From Aminobacter sp. AP02 (GTDB lineage: Bacteria; Pseudomonadota; Alphaproteobacteria; Rhizobiales; Rhizobiaceae), in assembly GCF_003148805.1 (NCBI RefSeq), contig NZ_QGGX01000006.1, positions 62,001-126,000 of the forward strand: a DNA stretch of 64,000 nt, in the 5' to 3' direction. The position numbers and the translations under genes are program-made. A model generated the notes under the pieces. The model ran no database searches and was not told where the DNA came from. It saw only the letters and a program-made list of their open reading frames with translations. Of this stretch, positions 1-8,707 are shown in pieces (position 1 is the first letter of the stretch; each line of letters begins with the position of its first letter).

Positions 1-292
1 CGGCGCAATAGATGCAGCGGTTGACGATCGAGGCGCCGACAGCGCCGATCTCACGCTCGGCGCGCGACAGGCCACCCTTGTTGTACATCACCCCGTTGAA
101 CAGCGGCGAGCGGTGCGTCAGCGTCTCGACGTCATGCGCCAGCACCAGCACGTAGTCCGACACCTTGGTGTTGGACGGCGTGACCTTGAGCGCTTCTAGC
201 TGCGCGGGACTGGCCTCGGCGAGGTCGAGCGGCCTGACGTAAGGCTTCCACTCGGGGATTGCCGTGGTGAATTCGTGGACGACCTTGCTCAT
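1..292 (-). CDS. CMD-domain peroxidase-related protein (partial, C-terminus off the window)
   Basis: The reading frame starts with ATG at 292 and runs off the left edge after about 97 codons. The visible end carries CIYC, the CxxC redox pair of AhpD / carboxymuconolactone-decarboxylase proteins, after a stretch typical of peroxidase-related enzymes (LAHDVETLTHRSPLF). Family members are small alpha-helical thiol peroxidases or decarboxylases. Its start overlaps the stop of the upstream CMD gene by 4 nt (ATGA), so the two are translationally coupled. It is the visible end of the pot operon. The true substrate is unknown; the family call is firm, the reaction is not. Confidence 0.8.
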   Translation of the reverse strand, partial: MSKVVHEFTTAIPEWKPYVRPLDLAEASPAQLEALKVTPSNTKVSDYVLVLAHDVETLTHRSPLFNGVMYNKGGLSRAEREIGAVGASIVNRCIYCA

Positions 293-789
293 GCCAACCC
301 CCGCATCAGCCGCAGCCCGGCGGCGACCCTGATCTGATAGCTGCAGAAGGCGACCAGCTCCGACAACCGCACGATGTCGGCATCAGTAAGGCCCGCCTCC
401 TGCAGCAGTTCGATGTCGCGGCGTGTCGCATCCTTGGGCGCATGCGCCACCAGGTCGACGTGCCGGATCAGCGCCTTGAAGCGCGCATTGTTGCCGCCAT
501 CGAACCAGATGTCGGCAATGCGCGCGGTGTCGCCTGACGCACCGGCCTTTTCAAGCAAGGCTTCGAAATGTTCCTCGAAGTCCTTGTCGTCATTGATCTT
601 GGCGATGCGGCACGCAAGGGCCGCCCGCTCGGCATGCGACAGCCCGCCCGGCTCGACCGGCGTCAACGCACCGTCATGCGTCTGCTGCGTCAACGCCATG
701 ATGTCAGCGCGACCGGCCACCACCGCCGCCAACTCGCTGCCAGGCTCGACACCGACGATTCCGGCAATCACATCCTTGTTCTCGGCCAT
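289..789 (-). CDS. CMD-domain protein, putative alkylhydroperoxidase-like
   Basis: A 166-residue protein that resembles CMD-domain proteins found paired with peroxidase-related enzymes. The C-terminal helix (LSELVAFCSYQIRVAAGLRL) aligns with the CMD active-site helix but has one Cys, where classical AhpD has CxxC. It may therefore be catalytically different from its downstream partner and could form a heteromeric pair with it. It lies 9 bp after the monooxygenase-like gene and overlaps the next gene by 4 nt. The physiological role is unknown; context suggests oxidation or detoxification of a compound imported by the pot transporter. Confidence 0.75.
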   Translation of the reverse strand: MAENKDVIAGIVGVEPGSELAAVVAGRADIMALTQQTHDGALTPVEPGGLSHAERAALACRIAKINDDKDFEEHFEALLEKAGASGDTARIADIWFDGGNNARFKALIRHVDLVAHAPKDATRRDIELLQEAGLTDADIVRLSELVAFCSYQIRVAAGLRLMRGLA

Positions 790-798
790 GCCGTCCTC

Positions 799-2292
799 CT
801 ATGCCTGCTTGCGGACGGCTGTCCGCTGGTCGTCCGGCAAGGGCGATGCCGTCCACTCGTCGCCGCGCAGTTCGGGCGTGTCGTAGTCGAGCAGCCGCTG
901 CCAGTACTGGCCGAAATTCTCGGTGTAGAGTTTTGCGGCGATCTCGCGCGCCAGCCACGCCGCCCCTTCGCTGATGCCGGGGATGTCGCCGCTCATCTTG
1001 CCTAGGCTGGCGGCAGCGCCCGAGTTGAAGCTGTGGATGTTGGCGAGCCACGGCGCCTGCCCCGGCTCACGCTCAAGGAAGGTGAAGTCGTTGGCCAGGT
1101 AGGGGTAGTTGCCGAGATCGCCATTCTCCTCGCCTTCCGGCGGGGTGAAGCGATCCTGCCACAAGAGGATCTTGTCGGCGTAGCCGTCGAGTTCCTTTCG
1201 CGCGAGCGGATCGACGCTAAAGCCGGTACCAAGGATCAGGAAGTCGCAGCGAACGGCCTTGCCTTGCGAAGTCGAGATGACGATCTCGTCGCCTTCGATC
1301 TCGGTCTTTTCGACGGCCGCATCAAAATGGAAGTAGGCGTTCGGATGCCTGCTTACGCGCATCGTCGAACCACGTGGCGCCGGCGTCTGGGTGCGTAGCG
1401 AGTAGTTCATGATCTGCCAGCGCCTGGCATCGCTCAACTGCGGAAAGGCAGCGGTGAAGCCAAACGAGCCGATGCCCATCAGCTTGTTGATGCAAGGCAT
1501 CTCCTTGCGCCGGATCAGATGACGCACTTCAACGGCCCCTGCCTCGAGCGCCTCGGCGGCGTTGTCCACGGCGGAAGCTCCCACGCCGACGACCACGACG
1601 CGCTTGCCACGCAAGGCGGCGAAGTCGATTTCGTCGGACGAATGCGCCCAGTATTTGCGCGGCAACCCGTCGACGAAGCCGGGAATGCTCGGATGGCCCA
1701 TGCCGTCGCGGCCGGTCGCCATCACCACCTTGCGGGCCAGCACCGATTTTTCGCGCGCGCCCTCGCCGGCAAGGTTCAGGCGCATCAGTTCGCCCTCGGG
1801 TACAACGGACTTGACCTCAACGCCATTTTCTACCGGCAATTCAAGCACCTTGCGGTACCAGCGCAGGTATTCCATCCACATCGGGCGCGGGATCTTGTCG
1901 AGTTCGGCCCAGCTGTCGTTGCCGAACTGGGCGACGTACCAGGCACGGAAGGTCAGAGACGCCATGCCATAGGCCGGACCAAGCAGTTGCTTGGGCGAGC
2001 GCAGCGTCTCCATGCGAGCATAGGTCAGCCACGGCCCTTCGAATCCAACCGGGCTACGGTCGAAGATACGAATGTTCTGGATACCCGCTCCGATCAACGC
2101 GAAGCTTGCGACCAGGCCACACATGCCCCCGCCAATGACGACGACGTCGTGGACATGTTCTTCGGCAGCAGTCGGCACGACCCAGTTTGCCGGCGGATAG
2201 CACAGGCAGGCCAGGTCGTCGCGAACGCGCTGTTCGAGTTCTTCCAATCCGCCGGCGGTGGACTGGAGTGGTGCGGATAAATCAAACGCCAT
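799..2292 (-). CDS. FAD/NAD(P)-binding monooxygenase-like oxidoreductase
   Basis: A 497-residue flavoprotein. A Rossmann GxGxxG motif (VVVIGGGMCG) near residue 55 binds FAD, and a second nucleotide-binding motif (VVVVGVGASA) lies mid-protein, as in flavin-containing or Baeyer-Villiger-type monooxygenases that use NADPH. LILGTGFSVD is the typical later ATG-like motif. ATG at 2292 is preferred; a GTG at 2313 in frame would add seven residues. It sits 45 bp downstream of potA and 9 bp upstream of a CMD gene, so it is co-transcribed with an amine-type ABC importer. The inferred role is oxidation of an imported N-containing compound; the substrate is not evident. Confidence 0.8.
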   Translation of the reverse strand: MAFDLSAPLQSTAGGLEELEQRVRDDLACLCYPPANWVVPTAAEEHVHDVVVIGGGMCGLVASFALIGAGIQNIRIFDRSPVGFEGPWLTYARMETLRSPKQLLGPAYGMASLTFRAWYVAQFGNDSWAELDKIPRPMWMEYLRWYRKVLELPVENGVEVKSVVPEGELMRLNLAGEGAREKSVLARKVVMATGRDGMGHPSIPGFVDGLPRKYWAHSSDEIDFAALRGKRVVVVGVGASAVDNAAEALEAGAVEVRHLIRRKEMPCINKLMGIGSFGFTAAFPQLSDARRWQIMNYSLRTQTPAPRGSTMRVSRHPNAYFHFDAAVEKTEIEGDEIVISTSQGKAVRCDFLILGTGFSVDPLARKELDGYADKILLWQDRFTPPEGEENGDLGNYPYLANDFTFLEREPGQAPWLANIHSFNSGAAASLGKMSGDIPGISEGAAWLAREIAAKLYTENFGQYWQRLLDYDTPELRGDEWTASPLPDDQRTAVRKQA

Positions 2293-2337
2293 GGTGATCT
2301 GCCTGTTGCCCACGCCAAACGGCCCGGGCGTCCTTCC

Positions 2338-3423
2338 TCAGTTGTGCGCGTGGCGGTCAGGAATGACCGTGGTGGTCTCAGGCTTCCAGCCAACCCAGAC
2401 GTCGTCGCCGGAAAGCTGGGCAACATCAGAGGGATGCACGAGCGCGTTAAGCAGCGCGCCGTCGCCAACTTCCACCGAAAGCGATGTGTGGTTGCCCTTG
2501 AACACACGCTGACGGACCTTGCCCTTGATGCGGTTGCCGGTCGCCGGCTCGTCTGCCGAACAGTGGATCGCCTCGGGACGCAGCACGACATAGAGGTTGT
2601 CGCCGGCCTTGGGAGCGAGCCCGCCAGGCGCCGCCTTGATGGTGACGCCGTTCCAGCTCAGGGCGGCCGTATCGCCTTCGGTGCCGACAACGGTGCTGCG
2701 GAGCAGATTTGTCTCGCCAATGAAGTTGGCGACGAACACCGAGCCGGGGCGGCCATACAACGTGTTCGGATCGCCCATCTGCTCGATGCGGCCCTTGTTC
2801 ATGACCACGATCGTGTCTGACATGGTCAGCGCCTCTTCCTGGTCGTGGGTCACGAACATGAAGGTCTTGCCGGTCTTTTCCTGGATCGACTTGAGCTCGA
2901 TCTGCATCTGCTGGCGCAGCTTGGCGTCGAGCGCCGACAGCGGCTCGTCGAGCAGCAGCACTTCCGGATCGGGTGCCAGTGCGCGCATCAGCGCTACGCG
3001 CTGGCGCTGGCCGCCGGAAAGCTCGGAAGGCAGTCGCTTGGCGTAGTCCTGCAACTGGACCAGTTCGAGCAGCTCGTTCACCCGGCGATGGATATGCTGG
3101 TTGTCGAACCCCTTGAGCTCGAGGCCAAAGGCGATGTTCTTGGCAATCGTCATATGCGGGAACAGCGCATAGTCCTGGAAGACAATGTTGACGTTGCGCT
3201 TGTTGGGCGGAACGCGCGTCACGTCCTTGCCGCCCAGCAGGATACGGCCGGAGTTCGGTGTCTCGAAACCGCCGAGCATGCGCAGCGAGGTCGACTTGCC
3301 GCAGCCGGAGGGGCCGAGCAGCGTGACGAACTTGCCAGCCTCGATGCTCAGGTTCAGGTTCTCGACGGCAACATGCTTGCCGTAGCTCTTGGTGACGTTG
3401 TCGAACTGGAATACGGGTTGCAT
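2338..3423 (-). CDS. potA: Spermidine/putrescine-type ABC transporter ATP-binding protein
   Basis: A 361-residue ATPase. It has Walker A GPSGCGKST near residue 37, Q-loop DYALFPHM, signature LSGGQRQR and Walker B VLLLDEPLSALD, then a C-terminal TOBE-like domain (DNLYVVLRPEAIHC) as in PotA/FbpC-type importers. It energises uptake through PotB/PotC. Its ATG overlaps the potC stop by 1 nt (TGATG), which indicates translational coupling. Polyamine specificity is by family resemblance; this group also includes opine and other amine importers. Confidence 0.9.
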   Translation of the reverse strand: MQPVFQFDNVTKSYGKHVAVENLNLSIEAGKFVTLLGPSGCGKSTSLRMLGGFETPNSGRILLGGKDVTRVPPNKRNVNIVFQDYALFPHMTIAKNIAFGLELKGFDNQHIHRRVNELLELVQLQDYAKRLPSELSGGQRQRVALMRALAPDPEVLLLDEPLSALDAKLRQQMQIELKSIQEKTGKTFMFVTHDQEEALTMSDTIVVMNKGRIEQMGDPNTLYGRPGSVFVANFIGETNLLRSTVVGTEGDTAALSWNGVTIKAAPGGLAPKAGDNLYVVLRPEAIHCSADEPATGNRIKGKVRQRVFKGNHTSLSVEVGDGALLNALVHPSDVAQLSGDDVWVGWKPETTTVIPDRHAHN

Positions 3424-4217
3424 CAGCGGGTCCTCGCGCGGCGGGTAAGGTACTCGGCGTAAAGTCCGACGGCGGCGGTAACCACCAGGACGAGTGTCGC
3501 CATTGCGTTGATTTCGGGAGACATGCCGCCCTGCACCTTGGCGAAGATCAGCATGGGAAGGGTCGGGCGATAGCCGCCAAGGAAGAAGGTGCGGACAAAG
3601 TCGTCGATCGACAACAGCACGCAGAAGATCATGCCGCCAACCAGCGCCGGCCCGAGATAGGGCAGCGTGACGCGGAAGAAGGCAACGACGCTGTCGGCAC
3701 CGAGGTCACGCGCGGCATCGACGAGATTGCCAGGCATGGAGCGCAGGCGGGTCAGCGCCATCACGACCACGAAGGGCACTGCGTGCACGGTGTGGCCCAG
3801 AATGATCGCGGCCGTTCCAGTCGGCATGTCGATGGTCGAGATGAAGATGCGCATGGAAATCGCCGAGATCATGCCGGGCACGACAGCCGGAAGGCAGGCG
3901 AGCGCGAAGATGATGACCTGGCCCTTGATGCCTTCGGCAACGATCAGCATGGCAATCCAGGTGCCAAGCGTGGTTGCGGCCAGCGTCGAGGCGGCGGCGA
4001 TCATCACCGAATACAGGCAGGCTTCCAGGAACTGCTTGTCCTGCATGACCTTGGCGTACCAGTCGAGCGTCCAGTCGCCGATCGGGAAAGCGACGAAATT
4101 GGCGTCCTTGAAGCTCATCGCCATCATCAGCGTGAGCGGCAGCAGCAGATAGAGTAGGAAGGCCCAGTAGAACGCGGTCAGCGTCGTGCGCGGCGCGTCG
4201 GAAAACATGTTGCGCAT
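3423..4217 (-). CDS. potC: Polyamine-type ABC transporter permease (PotC-like)
   Basis: A 264-residue inner-membrane permease with a BPD_transp_1 fold. An N-terminal TM segment (AFYWAFLLYLLLPLTLMMAM) is followed by further hydrophobic spans and the EAA loop DAARDLGADSVVAFFRVTLP, which contacts the ATPase. The start at 4217 (MRNMFSDAPRT) is chosen because it overlaps the stop of the other permease by 1 nt. An in-frame upstream extension to 4421 would lie inside that gene and has no permease-like sequence. Confidence 0.88.
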   Translation of the reverse strand: MRNMFSDAPRTTLTAFYWAFLLYLLLPLTLMMAMSFKDANFVAFPIGDWTLDWYAKVMQDKQFLEACLYSVMIAAASTLAATTLGTWIAMLIVAEGIKGQVIIFALACLPAVVPGMISAISMRIFISTIDMPTGTAAIILGHTVHAVPFVVVMALTRLRSMPGNLVDAARDLGADSVVAFFRVTLPYLGPALVGGMIFCVLLSIDDFVRTFFLGGYRPTLPMLIFAKVQGGMSPEINAMATLVLVVTAAVGLYAEYLTRRARTR

Positions 4218-5206
4218 CAGAATGCACTCCTTTTCTTGCCGCCGACGAGGCGCATGAAGATGCCCGCGGTGATCAGGGCCGTGACCAGCATGATCAACGC
4301 GAAGGCAGCACCGACCGGCCACTTGTCGCTGGCGCCATGGAAGAACCCGCTGATCGTCTCGGGGAAGAGCACTGTGTTTGGGCCGCCCAGCAGCATGGGA
4401 GTTGCGAACACGCCGATGCACGTCAGGAACACGAGGCTGCAGCCCGAAACGATACCGTCCTTGGACAGCGGCAGGATGATCCTGCGGAAACGGGTGAACG
4501 GACCGGCACCAAGATCGGCGGCCGCGTCCAGATACTGGGAGGGAATCTTCTCGATTGCCGAGTAGAGCGGCAGAAGCATGTAGAGGCAGATCAGGTAGAC
4601 CAGGCCGAAGCCAAGCGAGAACGACGTGTAGAGCATCGGAATCGGTCGGTCGATCAGCCCGATCTCGCGCAGCAGCACGTTGACCGCGCCACGGTTGGCC
4701 AAGAGCATGATTACCGAGAAGGTGCGGATCAGCTCACCTGCCCAGAACGGCACCAAAAGCAGCAGCAGCGCCTTGGAGCGGCCTTCCGGCTTGACCACCT
4801 TGGCGACGTAATAGGCGACCGGATAGACCACCACCAGCGTGATCGCTGTCGCTGCCGTTGCGAATATGAAGCTCTTGATCAGCGGGGTGAAGTACAGCGA
4901 TTCACTGAAGAAGATCGCGTAGTTGTCGAAGGTGAAATGCGATTCCACGCCGGGCTGGACCGGGTAGTGCGACATCAGGCTAATCTTCAGCATCTGATAG
5001 ATCGGCCCGACATGCAGCATGATCAGCCAGATCAGCGGCACGCCAGCCAGCAGGATGATCCTGCCGATGCGCGACTCCACCGCGGCCCCCAGCGTGTGCC
5101 GGTAGAGCGCGGAGTTGACCACCTTGGCGATGCCGGTCGAATATCTGGGCACGGACGCATCGCGTCCTGCCGCATAGCCGGCTGTCGTGTTGCTACTCAC
5201 CATCAA
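4217..5206 (-). CDS. potB: Polyamine-type ABC transporter permease (PotB-like)
   Basis: A 329-residue inner-membrane permease. A cytoplasmic N-terminus of about 45 residues precedes TM1 (IILLAGVPLIWLIMLHVGPI). The EAA loop DAAADLGAGPFTRFRRIILP lies in the last third. It pairs with the PotC-like permease, whose start overlaps its stop by 1 nt. The first codon gives MMVSS; the second Met is equally possible. A 152-bp gap with a hairpin separates it from potD, which commonly allows higher expression of the binding protein. Confidence 0.88.
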   Translation of the reverse strand: MMVSSNTTAGYAAGRDASVPRYSTGIAKVVNSALYRHTLGAAVESRIGRIILLAGVPLIWLIMLHVGPIYQMLKISLMSHYPVQPGVESHFTFDNYAIFFSESLYFTPLIKSFIFATAATAITLVVVYPVAYYVAKVVKPEGRSKALLLLLVPFWAGELIRTFSVIMLLANRGAVNVLLREIGLIDRPIPMLYTSFSLGFGLVYLICLYMLLPLYSAIEKIPSQYLDAAADLGAGPFTRFRRIILPLSKDGIVSGCSLVFLTCIGVFATPMLLGGPNTVLFPETISGFFHGASDKWPVGAAFALIMLVTALITAGIFMRLVGGKKRSAF

Positions 5207-5342
5207 ACAATCTCGGTTGGCGCAGCCCGACTGGCGCCGCCCGGCCAGGCCGGCGGTCAGTCAATGCGCGTTGTGTGTCTGGACAGGCCGGCTGCCCGCC
5301 CCGGAGATCGTCGCAGCGCTCCGGGACAGGCGATGGGCCATG

Positions 5343-5358
5343 CGAGGCTTGCGCCTCG
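5343..5358 (-). other. Stem-loop directly after the potD stop
   Basis: CGAGGC-TTGC-GCCTCG forms a perfect 6-bp stem with a 4-base loop, directly beside the potD stop codon on the minus-strand transcript. No clear U-tract follows. It may be an RNA-stabilising or attenuating hairpin that raises potD mRNA over potBCA; it is too short to call a terminator. Confidence 0.4.
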
Positions 5359-6468
5359 TCAGGCCGCTTTGACCTCTGCGGTCGCGCGGTCGATCATCTC
5401 GTTCTTCATGTCGCGATTGACCGACGAGAAGAACACGATGCGCTCCAGCTCTTCCTGCGGCAGCGTCGAGGCGAGCTTTTCGCGATCGTTGAGCAGGTCA
5501 GCGACGCCGTTGATGGTCGAGCTGTAGCCGGACTGGCGGGTCATTGCCGCCCCCACTTCGGGGCTTGCCAGCACGGCATCGAGCAGCTTGTAGGCATTCT
5601 CGGCGTTTGGCGCGTTGTTGACGACGTTGAGCGTGTAGCAGAAGCCAAACGTGCCTTCCTTCGGAACCGACAGCTGGATCGGGTGGCCGTCCATGATCAG
5701 CTTGGCGGCCGGGCCCGACCACGAATGGCCGAGATAGATGTCCTCGTTGATGAACATCTGCTGCACTTCCGAACCGGCCTCATAGTACTTGCGCACCATG
5801 TCCTTGTTCTTGATCAGGAAGTCACGCGCCTCATTGGTCGCCTTCTGGGCAACTTCAGGCTTGCCGGCGTAGCTGACGAAATCGCCGTCATGGCCGAGAT
5901 ACTGCATGACGATGGTCATGAAGTCGCTGACGATGTAGGAGGTCTGGCCCTTGTACTGCGGGTCGAACATGATCTCCCAGCTCGGAGCTTCCTTCACATA
6001 ATCGACGTTGCGGGCGAGGCCTTCATAGCCGGCGAGAATCGGCAGGCCCCAGAGATTGTCGTCGACGCGCGCCCAAGCGGCGTTCTGGTAAGCCGGGTTG
6101 AGGTTCTTCCAGTTCGAGATCTTGCCGGTGTCGAGCGGCTGCAGCAGCTTCGAGCTGATGAACTGCGAATAACGGTGGCCGGCAACGGTGACGATATCGG
6201 TCGAGGGATTGGCGCCCTCGGCGGTGAGCAGGTTGTACTGCTTGCCCTGGTCGTCGGTCAGCCGGATGTTGACCTGAATTCCTGAGTCCTTCTGGAACTT
6301 GTCGAGGAATTCCTGCGGCAGGAACTTGTCGTAGGTGGTGATGTTCAGCACGCCGTTCGCCGCCCAGCCGGGAGTCGGGCGGATGACGGCGGGCATGGCA
6401 AGAGCGGCAGCACCACCACCAAGCATCTTCAGCGCGGTACGGCGGTTCGGCACCAGAATTTTGTTCAT
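5359..6468 (-). CDS. potD: Polyamine-type ABC transporter periplasmic binding protein
   Basis: A 369-residue extracellular solute-binding protein of the PotD type. The N-terminus has a Tat-like signal (NRRTALKML) followed by a hydrophobic stretch and a cleavage region near PGWAA, so export may be folded, via Tat. The mature part starts VLNITTYDKFLPQEFLDKF, typical of PotD/PotF lobes. Start 6468 (MNKILVPNRR) is chosen because the signal begins there; 25 extra upstream codons to 6543 look non-coding. It is the first gene of the pot-monooxygenase-CMD operon. Confidence 0.88.
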   Translation of the reverse strand: MNKILVPNRRTALKMLGGGAAALAMPAVIRPTPGWAANGVLNITTYDKFLPQEFLDKFQKDSGIQVNIRLTDDQGKQYNLLTAEGANPSTDIVTVAGHRYSQFISSKLLQPLDTGKISNWKNLNPAYQNAAWARVDDNLWGLPILAGYEGLARNVDYVKEAPSWEIMFDPQYKGQTSYIVSDFMTIVMQYLGHDGDFVSYAGKPEVAQKATNEARDFLIKNKDMVRKYYEAGSEVQQMFINEDIYLGHSWSGPAAKLIMDGHPIQLSVPKEGTFGFCYTLNVVNNAPNAENAYKLLDAVLASPEVGAAMTRQSGYSSTINGVADLLNDREKLASTLPQEELERIVFFSSVNRDMKNEMIDRATAEVKAA

Positions 6469-6780
6469 TATGTTCCCCATTGGATAATACGAAGCATGCA
6501 CGCGGAACTGACCGCGCAATAATACTCGCCCTCGCTCAGTCAATGGACTGCGCGACCGACAAGCCGGCGAAAAAGTGTACTCGTAGAGATTTACAGACAG
6601 CTATGAACTGGCGCCAAGTCCTCCACTAAGCCAGCCATGAATTCCGACATTCCGTCCGCAAATTCCACTAAACTGGAATTTTTCTGTAAACCGGTCGATT
6701 GTCAAGCATTGTTAGAAAAAATCTGTTCGCCCACCAACATCTGCCGGCGCATCGCTGCGCCTGGCTGTGGATGAAGCCGG
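6469..6780. promoter_or_regulatory. potD upstream region with an AATTCCA inverted repeat
   Basis: This non-coding stretch holds the pot operon promoter region and the 3' end of the phnF transcript. At 6661-6680 there is a perfect inverted repeat AATTCCA-N6-TGGAATT, about 190 bp before the potD start. It is followed on the plus strand by a short T run, but no plus-strand gene ends there, so an operator is more likely than a terminator. No regulator for it is identifiable. Confidence 0.4.
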
Positions 6781-7527
6781 CTAAGCCTGGGTCGAAACGC
6801 TCAATTCCACACGATCCGCGACAAACCGGGTTTCAGCGTACTGAACCGGGACCCCTTCGCCGTCGACATTGGTCGCAACAGCTACAAGCACGATGGCGCC
6901 AGCCGAAAGCTTGAGATCGGCCAGGTCTGAGGCATCCGCATGCCGCGCCGAGACCAAGGTGGATCGCCGAAAATAGTCCGAGATTCCAAAATGCTGGAAA
7001 CTGAGCGTGATCGATCCGGTCTCGGCATAGACCTTCTCGAAACCCGGAAAGCGCTCCGCATCGAACCAGCTCGTCGCGCGCGATACAGGCCGGCCATCGG
7101 CCTCGCTCAACGTTTCGAGACGGAGCACTGGCGCTCCCGAAGTGAGGCGCAGCGATTCGGCGACGCGATCGCTCGCCGGCTCAAGCGCATACGCCAGTAG
7201 CGAGCTGCGGCGGTCGCGCGTCTGCTCGCGCAGGCCGGTTGAAAATCGCGTACGCGCCGAGATCGGGTAAGACAGCTTCTGCCGGCTCTCGACAAAGGTG
7301 CCCCGCCCTTGCTCGGCACGCAGCACGCCCTCTTGCACGAGTGCGGCAATGGCGCTGCGCAACGTGTGGCGATTGACCCCGAAGCGCTCGGAAAGCGCCA
7401 TTTCCGTCGGCAGCCGGCCGTCGGAACCCAACGTGCCGGCGCCGATCGCCTGTCTGATCTGGTCGGCGATCTGGCGCCACAGCGCCACACCGCTCTTCCG
7501 CGTCACCGCTGATCCTCGTTCGCTCAA
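6781..7527 (-). CDS. phnF: GntR/HutC-family transcriptional regulator of phosphonate genes
   Basis: A 248-residue regulator. Residues about 15-80 form a winged helix-turn-helix (LPTEMALSERFGVNRHTLRSA), and residues about 95-245 form a UTRA ligand-binding domain (AVPVQYAETRF-type ending, here GVPVQYAETRFVADRVEL). This is the PhnF architecture. It is transcribed divergently from phnG across about 100 bp that hold an inverted repeat and a PHO box. It probably represses the C-P lyase operon, with PhoB as activator. The family is clear; the symbol rests on context. Confidence 0.88.
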   Translation of the reverse strand: MSERGSAVTRKSGVALWRQIADQIRQAIGAGTLGSDGRLPTEMALSERFGVNRHTLRSAIAALVQEGVLRAEQGRGTFVESRQKLSYPISARTRFSTGLREQTRDRRSSLLAYALEPASDRVAESLRLTSGAPVLRLETLSEADGRPVSRATSWFDAERFPGFEKVYAETGSITLSFQHFGISDYFRRSTLVSARHADASDLADLKLSAGAIVLVAVATNVDGEGVPVQYAETRFVADRVELSVSTQA

Positions 7528-7537
7528 TCCCCTGCCC

Positions 7538-7555
7538 CTGTCATGCGCCCGTCAT
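7538..7555 (+). promoter_or_regulatory. PHO box upstream of phnG
   Basis: CTGTCAT-GCGC-CCGTCAT is a tandem pair of 7-mers with 11-bp periodicity. The first matches the PhoB half-site CTGTCAT perfectly and the second has one mismatch. It lies 76-93 bp before the phnG ATG, the usual position for PhoB activation near a -35 element. Confidence 0.8.
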
Positions 7556-7572
7556 GGAGCCTCTCTACAAGC

Positions 7573-7606
7573 CCATTGTATGTTGTTCGTTTGTATAGAA
7601 CAATGG
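7573..7606. promoter_or_regulatory. Putative PhnF operator
   Basis: Nested inverted repeats CCATTGT...ACAATGG (7573-7579 / 7600-7606) and TTGTTC...GAACAA (7583-7588 / 7598-7603) share a right arm. The core TTGTATAGAACAA at 7591-7603 resembles HutC-type sites with GT...AC arms. It lies between the PHO box and phnG, where a repressor would block transcription. Confidence 0.5.
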
Positions 7607-7630
7607 ACAAATAAAGCGAACGGAGCGGCA

Positions 7631-8101
7631 ATGAAGATGGACCGAAGGCAGGAAAGAGAACTGGAGGCCGCGCGCAAGGTCGCCATGGCAGCATTGGCCA
7701 CGGCTCCCGGCGACGAGTTGAAACGCCTTTGCGTGGCTGCGGGCATTCCCAACGAAGCCGAGATGCTGCGCGGTCCCGAAACCGGCCTGGTGTCGGTGCG
7801 TGGTCGGATCGGCGGCGGCGGTGCACCGTTCAATTTCGGCGAAGCCACGGTGACCCGCGCGACAGTACGTTTGCCCGGCGGTGAGATCGGCCATGCTTAT
7901 GCGCTCGGCCGCGACAAGGAAAAGGCGAGGCTTTCGGCCATCACTGACGCGCTCTGGCAGAATCCGGAGCGGCGCGCCGACATTGAAGACAAGATCATCG
8001 CCCCCCTGCGCGCTGCGCAAGCCGCAGCCGATGAGACCCGTCGCGCCGAGACGGCGGCGACCAAGGTCGACTTCTTCACCATGGTTCGCGGAGAGGACTG
8101 A
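7631..8101 (+). CDS. phnG: C-P lyase core complex subunit PhnG
   Basis: A 156-residue PhnG, a subunit of the PhnGHIJ core that converts alkylphosphonates attached to ATP-derived ribose. The sequence GRIGGGGAPFNFGEATVTRATVRL is typical of PhnG. ATG at 7631 (MKMDRRQ) follows GGAGCGGCA; the frame is open further upstream, but that stretch covers the operator region. The stop overlaps the phnH start by 1 nt. First gene of the phnGHIJKL block. Confidence 0.93.
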   Translation: MKMDRRQERELEAARKVAMAALATAPGDELKRLCVAAGIPNEAEMLRGPETGLVSVRGRIGGGGAPFNFGEATVTRATVRLPGGEIGHAYALGRDKEKARLSAITDALWQNPERRADIEDKIIAPLRAAQAAADETRRAETAATKVDFFTMVRGED

Positions 8102-8706
8102 TGGACCAGATGGATGTAATTGACGGCGGTTTTTCCGCCCCTGTATTCGACGCGCAGACAGTGTTCCGCGCCGTCATGGACGCGATGGCACGGCCGGGAA
8201 CGGTTCAACAAATAGCCGAACTGGCACACCCGCCGGCGCCGCTTTCGGCAACAGCTGGTGCGGTGGCAATGACCTTGTGCGACCACGACACGCCGCTGTG
8301 GCTCGATGCCGGGCTTCAGGTTTCGGCGGCCAAATCCTGGCTTGGCTTCCACACCGGCGCCCCATTAGCCGCGACGCCAGCCGATGCACATTTCGCCCTC
8401 GTCACAAACCCGGCCAACCTGATCTCGCTCGAAAATTTCGCGCAAGGCACTCAGGAATACCCTGACCGCTCGACGACGCTGATCCTGCAGGTCGAGAGCC
8501 TGACGGAAGGCACGCAGCTCCGCCTCGAGGGACCCGGCATCGAGACGTCGGCATCCATCGCGCCAACCTCCTTGCCGCGCCATTTCGTCGAGCAGTGGAA
8601 GCAGAACGGCGCACGCTTCCCGCGCGGCGTCGACCTGATCCTTGCGGCACCCGATGCGGTTGCCTGCCTGCCCCGCACCACCCGCATCAAGACGACGGAG
8701 GCCTGA
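8101..8706 (+). CDS. phnH: C-P lyase core complex subunit PhnH
   Basis: A 201-residue PhnH, a PLP-transferase-like fold without cofactor, part of the C-P lyase core. The N-terminal GGFSAPVFDAQTVFRAVMDA and the stretch MARPGTVQQIA are hallmark PhnH sequence. TGATG overlap with phnG; phnI starts 1 nt after its stop. Length is normal for the family. Confidence 0.93.
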   Translation: MDQMDVIDGGFSAPVFDAQTVFRAVMDAMARPGTVQQIAELAHPPAPLSATAGAVAMTLCDHDTPLWLDAGLQVSAAKSWLGFHTGAPLAATPADAHFALVTNPANLISLENFAQGTQEYPDRSTTLILQVESLTEGTQLRLEGPGIETSASIAPTSLPRHFVEQWKQNGARFPRGVDLILAAPDAVACLPRTTRIKTTEA

Positions 8707-8707
8707 C

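Noticed and set aside
6661-6680. Terminator of phnF
   Set aside because: The hairpin has T residues only on the plus strand, where no gene ends, so an operator is the better reading.
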